From Bacteroidales bacterium (GTDB lineage Bacteria > Bacteroidota > Bacteroidia > Bacteroidales > JAADGE01): 21,222 nucleotides of DNA. The notes under the pieces are model-generated. The model was not told the DNA's origin and ran no database searches. It saw nothing but the letters and a program-made list of their open reading frames with translations. Location of the stretch: assembly GCA_029932445.1 (NCBI GenBank), contig JAOZQB010000022.1:1-21222 (forward strand). The letters are read 5' to 3'. The position numbers and the translations under genes are program-made. Below are positions 15,459-21,222 of the stretch, one piece after another (the first letter of the stretch is position 1; each line of letters starts with the position of its first letter).

Positions 15459-17714
15459 ATGGAAAGATTAGCAAAAGCAATTGTAAAATTCAAATGGTTG
15501 ATAATAGCAGTTGTTCTCGGACTGACCGGATTTTTCGGTTATCAACTCAAAAACATTACTATCAATTCGGATATAATAAGCTCTTTACCCGATGACGATC
15601 CGGCAGCAAAGCTGTATAAAAACATAGGGACTAAATTCGGCGGCAATGATATGGGAATGATAGCTTTGGAAACAGATAATATTTTTACTGCCGAAGTATT
15701 GGAACATGTTAAACAAATAACAGACAGTCTTAAAATAACAGAAGGTGTTTCAACGGTAACAAGTATAACCGATGTTTTAGATATAAAAAGCGATGAATTC
15801 GGTATTGAAATCGGAAAATTAGTTGATGAATATGATTTGCCTAAAACGCAATCTCAACTTGACAGTTTAAAAGATTATGTTTTTTCAAAAGAAATGTACA
15901 AAGGTTCAATAGTATCCGAAGACGGAACTGCAACACTTGTTATATTTACAATGCTTGACGGAACAGACAAAGAAGCTTTGGCAAAAGATATCAGAAAAAA
16001 AGTTGAAGCATTAAATTTACCTGAAAAGTTGTACTTCGGAGGTTTGCCTATGATGATGAATGAGATTTCTGATTTAATTTTATCCGATATTATTTGGCTT
16101 ATTCCCGCTGTCTTCTTATTAATTGCATTTATTCTGTTCCTTAGTTTCAAAACGGCAAGAGGTGTAATCCTTCCTTTATTAACAGCAGGTATTGCCGTTA
16201 TATGGACAATCGGACTAATGGTTCTGACCGGATATGAATTAACAATGATATCCAATCAAATCCCGATTATTCTGCTTGCCGTCGGAAGTGCCTATACCAT
16301 TCACGTTCTGAACCGCATCAACCAGGCAAAAGAAACAGACAGAAAAAAAGCACTTATTAAAGCTCTGGCATACATCATTGTTCCGGTAGTACTTGCAGCA
16401 CTTACTACATCTGTCGGTTTTATATCATTTATTTTCGGTGCTTACCTGACAATGATTAAAGATTTCGGTATTTTTACTTCTCTCGGAACATTGTTCGCAT
16501 TAATACTTTCTGTTTTCTTCGTTCCGGCGGTAATATCTGCCTTGTCAATGTATAAAAAACAAAAAGATGAACCTGTTGAAACCGAAAAAAAAGACTTTTT
16601 ATCGGATAAAATTCTTCGTCCGCTCGTAAACCTTCTTTTTAAACATCCGAAATACACTTTAACTTTTTGGGGAATTCTTCTTTTGTTGAGCATCGGCGGA
16701 ATATTCTTAATTAAAACAAGCGTAAATATGCAGGATTATTTTAAAAAAGATAATCCGACACGAGTTTCTGAAAATATTATGCAAGAAAAATTCGGAGGAT
16801 CTCAACCCGTATTTGTTGTTTTCCGGGGTGATATGCAAAGCCCCGAAGTTTTGCAAACAATGATTAAGACAGAAGATTATATGAAAAAATTTCCGGACAT
16901 TTCAACAACTCAATCGGTTGCCGATTTGGTAGAGCAAATGAATGATGCAATGGGTGAAGGCAAAAAAATTCCTGACGAAAAAGAAAAAATTGAACAATTA
17001 TGGTTTTTGCTGGACGGTCAAGATATAATGTCTCAATTAGTCAGCGACGAATTAGATGAAGGAATTATACAGTCTAAATTTGCTTCAAACGACAGTAAAA
17101 ATATGGAAGATTTTGTTGGCTATATGAATAAATTCATAAAAGAAAATTCAAGTGAGAATTTCAAAATTGAACTTACCGGAATGCCTTCGGTTTATGTAAA
17201 AATGAACGACAGTTTGCTCAAAAGTCAGGCAGGCAGCTTAATTATCGCAATATTATTTGTTTTTATTATAGTTGCTTTTATTTTATCATCGCCTGCAAAA
17301 GGAATAATGGCTACAATTCCGATAATTTCAACAATCGTAATTCTGTTCGGATTTATGGGTTTTGCCGGAATATCATTGGATATTGCAACAGTGTTGGTGG
17401 CAAGCGTTGCTCTCGGTATCGGTATTGATTATTCCATTCACGTTATCACACATTTTAATCACGGATTAAAAGAAACCGGCAACATTGACAAAGCACTTGA
17501 AAACACCATTATGGTCAGCGGAAAAGCCATAATAATAAATGTTGTTTCCGTTGCGGCAGGATTTCTCGTTCTTTTATTTTCACAAATGGTACCCTTACAA
17601 AATTTCGGACTATTGGTAGCATTAAGTATGTTCGGTTCGGGTTTAGGTGCATTAACCTTATTACCGGTAATATTAATTCTGGTAAACAGAAGAATAAAAA
17701 TTACGGCAAAATAA
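15459..17714 (+). CDS. RND/MMPL-family exporter (COG1033-type)
   Basis: A 751-residue inner-membrane transporter with the duplicated RND layout. TM1 is about 12-31, followed by a large periplasmic loop (about 32-205) and a bundle of five helices (about 210-365). TM7 is about 400-420, with a second loop (420-590) and five more helices (about 592-745). The second repeat has GIDYSIH (655-661) with D657, a likely proton-relay residue; the first repeat has GSAYTIH (276-282), without an acidic residue there. This architecture matches proton-driven exporters of lipids and hydrophobic compounds (MMPL, HAE3 groups). No membrane-fusion protein or TolC gene is adjacent, but a LolA-like carrier lies two genes downstream. 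The acyltransferase follows after four bases. The cargo is unknown. Confidence 0.9.
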   Translation: MERLAKAIVKFKWLIIAVVLGLTGFFGYQLKNITINSDIISSLPDDDPAAKLYKNIGTKFGGNDMGMIALETDNIFTAEVLEHVKQITDSLKITEGVSTVTSITDVLDIKSDEFGIEIGKLVDEYDLPKTQSQLDSLKDYVFSKEMYKGSIVSEDGTATLVIFTMLDGTDKEALAKDIRKKVEALNLPEKLYFGGLPMMMNEISDLILSDIIWLIPAVFLLIAFILFLSFKTARGVILPLLTAGIAVIWTIGLMVLTGYELTMISNQIPIILLAVGSAYTIHVLNRINQAKETDRKKALIKALAYIIVPVVLAALTTSVGFISFIFGAYLTMIKDFGIFTSLGTLFALILSVFFVPAVISALSMYKKQKDEPVETEKKDFLSDKILRPLVNLLFKHPKYTLTFWGILLLLSIGGIFLIKTSVNMQDYFKKDNPTRVSENIMQEKFGGSQPVFVVFRGDMQSPEVLQTMIKTEDYMKKFPDISTTQSVADLVEQMNDAMGEGKKIPDEKEKIEQLWFLLDGQDIMSQLVSDELDEGIIQSKFASNDSKNMEDFVGYMNKFIKENSSENFKIELTGMPSVYVKMNDSLLKSQAGSLIIAILFVFIIVAFILSSPAKGIMATIPIISTIVILFGFMGFAGISLDIATVLVASVALGIGIDYSIHVITHFNHGLKETGNIDKALENTIMVSGKAIIINVVSVAAGFLVLLFSQMVPLQNFGLLVALSMFGSGLGALTLLPVILILVNRRIKITAK

Positions 17715-17718
17715 AAAG

Positions 17719-18522
17719 ATGGAAAACATAAATATAGCACAAGTTGTAAAGAACAGTAATTCTGAATTACTGAATAAATTGCCTGATTTTGCAGTAAGAA
17801 TTTTAACAAAAATTGTCAGACAAGACGGGATTAATCATATTATTAATAAATACTCTGATTATGAAGGGGTTGATTTTTTACCCAAAGTAATCGAAGAACT
17901 TAATCTTAAAATAGAAATTGAAGGAAAAGAAAATTTGCCTGATAACGGAAAATGTTTTTTTGTAGCCAATCACCCTTTCGGTTTAATTGACGGAATAATT
18001 CTTACAAATACAGTAGGTGAAAAATACGGCAAATTAAAAGCAATCGGAAATGACGCATTCAAATATATACCTAATTTAAAACCGATAATTGCAAATGTCA
18101 ATGTTTTTGGTCAATGTTCAAGAGATTATATCAGAGAATTAGAAAAAATATATGCTTCAGATTTCCCGATTACACATTTTCCTGCCGGTCTTGTATCAAG
18201 AATTACAGGAGGAAAAATTCAAGAAAAAAGTTGGGAAAAAAGCTTTATCCGAAAAGCTGCTGAAAACCAAAGAGATATAGTTCCGATTAAATTTTACGGA
18301 AGAAATTCTAATCTTTTTTATACCGTATATATTTTCAGACAAATATTCAGACTGAAAACAAATATTGAATTAATACTGTTACCGAGGGAAATGTTTAAAA
18401 AAAAGAATAAAACAATTAAAGTTAAAATCGGAAAACCAATTTCATATAAATCTTTTGATAAGACTTTATCACATAAAGAATGGGCAGAAAAATTAAGAAA
18501 ACAATTATATCAATTAAATTAA
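17719..18522 (+). CDS. PlsC-like lysophospholipid/glycerolipid acyltransferase family protein
   Basis: This 267-residue protein has the acyltransferase block ANHPFGLIDG (83-92), with H85 and D91 as the catalytic pair in an H-x5-D spacing. That spacing is seen in the 'hemolysin'/OlsA/GlsA-like branch rather than the H-x4-D of classical PlsC. A second block, FPAGLVSR (154-161), corresponds to the phosphate or acceptor-binding motif, and RDIVPIKFYGRNS (185-197) is also typical of the branch. Family members O-acylate lyso-lipids, including aminoacyl lipids in Bacteroidota. No clear transmembrane helix is seen, so peripheral membrane binding is likely. It lies between the exporter and the LolA-like gene, with gaps of four and twenty bases, so all three are probably co-transcribed. 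Confidence 0.85.
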   Translation: MENINIAQVVKNSNSELLNKLPDFAVRILTKIVRQDGINHIINKYSDYEGVDFLPKVIEELNLKIEIEGKENLPDNGKCFFVANHPFGLIDGIILTNTVGEKYGKLKAIGNDAFKYIPNLKPIIANVNVFGQCSRDYIRELEKIYASDFPITHFPAGLVSRITGGKIQEKSWEKSFIRKAAENQRDIVPIKFYGRNSNLFYTVYIFRQIFRLKTNIELILLPREMFKKKNKTIKVKIGKPISYKSFDKTLSHKEWAEKLRKQLYQLN

Positions 18523-18542
18523 TTACAAATAAATTTTAAAAA

Positions 18543-19277
18543 ATGAAAACAATTAAATTATCAGTATTATTAAGTGCATTGTTTCTTATTACAGGATTTA
18601 ATGCAAATGCACAAGACGGGAACACAATCCTTAAAAAATTAGATGCAGTAATGTATTCTCCCAAGGACATGACCGGAAAAATGCAAATTATCTTAATTGA
18701 TAAAACCGGTAAAAAGAAAGTACGTGAGGCAACAACTATTCAAAAAGGAACAGACAAAAGACTGTTCAGATTTACGGCACCGGCATCGCAAGCAGGTATT
18801 GCAACATTGTCTTTACCTAATGATGTTATGTATTTGTATATGCCGGCATTCGGTAAAGAACGCAGAATATCATCATCGGTAAAATCGTCAAAATTTGCAG
18901 GAACCGATTTTGCTTATGAAGATATGGAAGCTAAATTATTTGTCAATAAATATACCGCCAAATTATTAAAAAAAGAAGGTAATTTATTAGTGGTTGAATT
19001 AAAACCGAAATCTCAAAAATCTTCTTATTCAAAAGTTATCGTAAAATTAGAAAAAACTAATTATTATCCTACTTATATGGAGTTTTACGATAAAGGTAAT
19101 AAAATGATTAAAAAAGCAAATTATAAATTTGAGAAAATAGGTAAGTATTGGAATGCTAAAGAGATAACTATGACAGATTTAAAGAAAAATCATACCACTA
19201 AGATGATAATGTCAAATGTAAAATATGACCAAAATCTTTCGAATGAAGAATTTACGGTAAGAAAATTAAAACAATAA
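18543..19277 (+). CDS. Secreted outer membrane lipoprotein-sorting (LolA-like, PF17131-type) protein
   Basis: A 244-residue protein with a clear signal peptide (1-23, cleavage after ANA) and no lipobox cysteine, so it should be soluble in the periplasm. The mature part shows the hallmarks of the LolA-like family often found next to COG1033 exporters: VMYLYMPAFGKERRISSS (95-112) and GTDFAYEDM (120-128). LolA-fold proteins carry lipid groups in a hydrophobic cavity. In mycobacteria the similar-fold LppX is needed to deliver phthiocerol dimycocerosates outward. By analogy this protein may take a lipid from the RND exporter to the outer membrane. That role is inferred from neighbours; the family assignment itself rests on the sequence. 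It is the last gene of the exporter operon. Confidence 0.9.
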   Translation: MKTIKLSVLLSALFLITGFNANAQDGNTILKKLDAVMYSPKDMTGKMQIILIDKTGKKKVREATTIQKGTDKRLFRFTAPASQAGIATLSLPNDVMYLYMPAFGKERRISSSVKSSKFAGTDFAYEDMEAKLFVNKYTAKLLKKEGNLLVVELKPKSQKSSYSKVIVKLEKTNYYPTYMEFYDKGNKMIKKANYKFEKIGKYWNAKEITMTDLKKNHTTKMIMSNVKYDQNLSNEEFTVRKLKQ

Positions 19278-19283
19278 ACTCAT

Positions 19284-19366
19284 AAAGCTCGACCGCCTGA
19301 TTTATCTATATTTTTATTAAACATTATTCATAAAAAACAATTTAAATATAAAGGTCGAGCTTTTTT
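19284..19366 (+). terminator. Long-loop hairpin with T-tract between the LolA-like and patatin genes
   Basis: AAAGCTCGACC (19284-19294) and GGTCGAGCTTT (19353-19363) pair perfectly over 11 bases, with a T-run at 19361-19366. The loop is 58 bases, partly closable by an AT-rich inner stem (TTTAT...TATTT with AAATATAAA at 19344-19352). It starts six bases after the LolA-like stop and ends 11 bases before the patatin start. No consensus promoter is visible between the two genes, so it may attenuate read-through rather than simply stop it. Confidence 0.55.
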
Positions 19367-19377
19367 ATATACATACA

Positions 19378-20253
19378 ATGAAACAATCAGCAGCATTGGT
19401 ATTATCAGGTGGTGCAGCAAGAGGACTTGCACATATCGGAGTTATTGAAGAACTCGAAAAACAAGGTTTTGAAATAAAATCAATTGCAGGAAATTCTATG
19501 GGAGCATATATCGCTGCAGTTTATGGATTAGGAAAACTTAATGAATATAAAGATTGGATTTTAAATTTAGAAAATAAAGACATATTCAAACTCATTGATT
19601 TTACTTTCAGTTCACAAGGTTTAATTAAGGGCGATAAAATTTTAAATAAAATGAAATCTTTTATTCCGGATAAAAATATTGAAAATCTCACAATACCCTA
19701 TGCAGCAGTTGCAGCAGACCTAACAAACATGAAAGAAGTTGTTTTTACCGAAGGGAGTATTTATGATGCTGTAAGATCTTCAATTTCAATACCTACCATT
19801 TTCACACCTTTTAAAACAGAAAATTCGGTGATGGTTGACGGCGGTATTGTTAATCCGATCCCTTTAAATCGTGTAAAAAGAACAGAAGATGATATTTTAA
19901 TAGCTTCTTATGTAAATGCAGATATAACCTATGAAAGGATTAAAACATCTAAAGGGAAAAACAACATCGGTTACAAACAAAAGATAAAAATATTTAAAAA
20001 GAATTTAAACAAAATAATACCGAAAAAAAATGAGAATAGGTTAAACTATTTCACATTATTAAACAAATCAACAAGTTTGCTTACTCATAGTTTATCAATT
20101 ATGAATATTGAAAAATATAAACCGGATATGCTGATTAATATCTCAAGATATTCCGCCGGAACATTTGATTTTTTTAAAGCCGAAGAATTGATCGAAGCCG
20201 GAAGACTGGCAGCAAAAGAAAGTATTAATAATTACAAAAATAATTTAAAATGA
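19378..20253 (+). CDS. Patatin-like phospholipase (second paralogue)
   Basis: A 291-residue patatin/RssA-type hydrolase with oxyanion-hole motif SGGAARG (10-16), nucleophile S40 in GNSMG, and D154 in DGG followed by IVNPIP. It aligns without gaps to the paralogue at 10176 over the first 160 residues or so and shares the SLSIMNIEKYKPD segment and the FDFFKAEELIEAG tail. All catalytic residues appear intact. The last four bases overlap the start of the third patatin gene (ATGA), so the two are translationally coupled. Its own leader holds only the right arm of the preceding hairpin; expression may depend on read-through from the exporter operon. Hydrolysis of an acyl ester is expected; the substrate is unknown. 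Confidence 0.92.
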   Translation: MKQSAALVLSGGAARGLAHIGVIEELEKQGFEIKSIAGNSMGAYIAAVYGLGKLNEYKDWILNLENKDIFKLIDFTFSSQGLIKGDKILNKMKSFIPDKNIENLTIPYAAVAADLTNMKEVVFTEGSIYDAVRSSISIPTIFTPFKTENSVMVDGGIVNPIPLNRVKRTEDDILIASYVNADITYERIKTSKGKNNIGYKQKIKIFKKNLNKIIPKKNENRLNYFTLLNKSTSLLTHSLSIMNIEKYKPDMLINISRYSAGTFDFFKAEELIEAGRLAAKESINNYKNNLK

Positions 20254-21122
20254 AAAAATCAGTTGCTTTAGTTTTATCAAGCGGAGGCTCCACAGGTATT
20301 GCACATATAGGCGTTATAAGAGAACTTGAAAGACACGGATTTAAAATTACATCAATTTCCGGTTCTTCGATAGGTTCGTTTATAGGCGGAATATACGCAA
20401 TGGGGAAATTATCAGCGTATGAAGAATGGGTAAAAAAGTTAAAAAAGAAAGACGTTTGGGGATTAATGGACTTAACTGTTTCAGCAAACGGATTATTAAA
20501 AGGAGAAAAGGTTTTTAATAAAATGAAAACATTCATACCCGATGTGCTCATAGAAAAAATGAATATTCCTTTTGCAGCAGTTGCAACAGATATTATAAAT
20601 GAAAAAGAGATTGTATTTAAATCAGGTAATTTTTATGAAGCTGTGAGAGCTTCAGTAGCAATCCCGACCATTTTTACTCCCGTAAAATACAAGAATACAA
20701 TCTTGGTTGACGGCGGAGTGTTAAACCCTGTACCTATTAAACATGTTAAACGAAACGAAAATGATATTCTTGTTACAGTTAATTTATACGGGAGAAAAGA
20801 GAAAATTGAAGACAAATCAATTAATGTAAAAGAAAAAAAATCTAATTCTTATAATCTCAATAAGTTAATTAAAAATATCAGCAGATTAATCAGTTCCGGA
20901 GATAAACAGAGTTACGGATATTTTTCATTGTTATCTGCTGCGACATCAGCAATGATTCATAAGTTAGCAAAACAAAATATTGAAAAATACAAACCGGATA
21001 TTCTGATTAACATCCCGTCAGACACTTCAAATACCTTCGATTTTTATAAAGCCGACAAACTAATTAAAATCGGAGAAGAAGCAGCAAAAAAAGAAATTCA
21101 AAAATTTATTAATTCAAAATAA
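20250..21122 (+). CDS. Patatin-like phospholipase (third paralogue, altered oxyanion-hole motif)
   Basis: A 290-residue patatin relative. Nucleophile S40 (GSSIG, 38-42) and D154 (DGG) are kept, but the glycine-rich oxyanion motif is SSGGSTG (10-16): the arginine found at position 15 in the two paralogues is threonine here. It matches the second paralogue at 34 of the first 60 residues, so it is the more diverged copy. The C-terminal half keeps NIEKYKPD and FDFYKADKLI. The start overlaps the previous gene by four bases, and a glycosyltransferase gene begins five bases after the stop. Activity may be reduced or specificity changed; it could also pair with the preceding patatin. These functional points are inference. 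Confidence 0.9.
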   Translation: MKKSVALVLSSGGSTGIAHIGVIRELERHGFKITSISGSSIGSFIGGIYAMGKLSAYEEWVKKLKKKDVWGLMDLTVSANGLLKGEKVFNKMKTFIPDVLIEKMNIPFAAVATDIINEKEIVFKSGNFYEAVRASVAIPTIFTPVKYKNTILVDGGVLNPVPIKHVKRNENDILVTVNLYGRKEKIEDKSINVKEKKSNSYNLNKLIKNISRLISSGDKQSYGYFSLLSAATSAMIHKLAKQNIEKYKPDILINIPSDTSNTFDFYKADKLIKIGEEAAKKEIQKFINSK

Positions 21123-21127
21123 AAAAA

Positions 21128-21222
21128 GTGAAAACATCAGCTATAATATGTGTTTATAACGAAGAAAAAACAATTGAAGAAGTAATTAACATTGTAACGG
21201 ATTATTTTTTCAATGAAGTCAT
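21128..21222 (+). CDS. Family 2 glycosyltransferase, N-terminal fragment (cut by window end)
   Basis: Translation from the GTG at 21128 gives VKTSAIICVYNEEKTIEEV and continues open to the window edge (31 complete codons). The ICVYNEEKTI pattern is the characteristic first strand and nucleotide-sugar-binding entry of GT2 (GT-A fold) glycosyltransferases. The GTG start is only five bases after the patatin stop, so the gene probably belongs to the same transcript. Sugar donor and acceptor cannot be judged from this fragment. Confidence 0.75.
   Translation, partial: MKTSAIICVYNEEKTIEEVINIVTDYFFNEV

Overview
The window is AT-rich and reads as a chromosomal segment of a Bacteroidota (Bacteroidetes) bacterium, probably an anaerobic or sediment-type lineage. 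Three things point there. Genes lack Shine-Dalgarno sites but are preceded by TAnnTTTG-type -7 elements (clear copies at 2-9 and 7673-7680). Several families are typical of the phylum (MutS2 with Smr, PF17131-type LolA-like protein, COG1033-type RND exporter). Leaders are A-rich. The assignment is inference; no rRNA or tRNA is present.

Layout. (1) 34-5088, plus strand: one very long UvrA-like protein made of two UvrA units in tandem. Both units lack the UvrB-binding domain, and unit 1 carries an in-frame 50-residue insertion that contains a palindromic repeat. (2) 5210-7572, minus strand: an SDR resembling the chlorophyll b reductase (NYC1/NOL) branch, and upstream of it a membrane-anchored reductive-dehalogenase-like 2x[4Fe-4S] protein. 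(3) 7707-11643, plus strand: mutS2, a patatin-like lipase and an AhpD-like protein, closely spaced. (4) 11767-19277, plus strand: a TetR regulator followed by what looks like a lipid synthesis and export locus: a methyltransferase similar to the mycobacterial phthiotriol dimycocerosate methyltransferase, a GNAT-like acyltransferase candidate, an SDR, an RND/MMPL exporter, a PlsC-like acyltransferase and a secreted LolA-like carrier. (5) 19378-21122: two more patatin paralogues, then the 5' end of a family 2 glycosyltransferase cut by the window edge.

How the parts may work together. The TetR locus is the most interesting part. Acyl-transfer, reduction and methylation enzymes sit beside an inner-membrane RND pump and a periplasmic LolA-fold protein, which together suggest that a modified lipid is made and moved to the outer membrane. 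A near-identical AT-rich element lies upstream of tetR, of the methyltransferase operon and of the exporter operon, and could be the TetR operator that ties them into one regulon. Three paralogous patatins flank the locus and may recycle acyl chains.

The longest stretch without a gene is 177 bases (15282-15458). It holds a terminator-like hairpin and one copy of the shared element. No tRNA, rRNA, CRISPR array, insertion sequence or transposase was seen. All family assignments come from motif recognition and memory, not from database searches.
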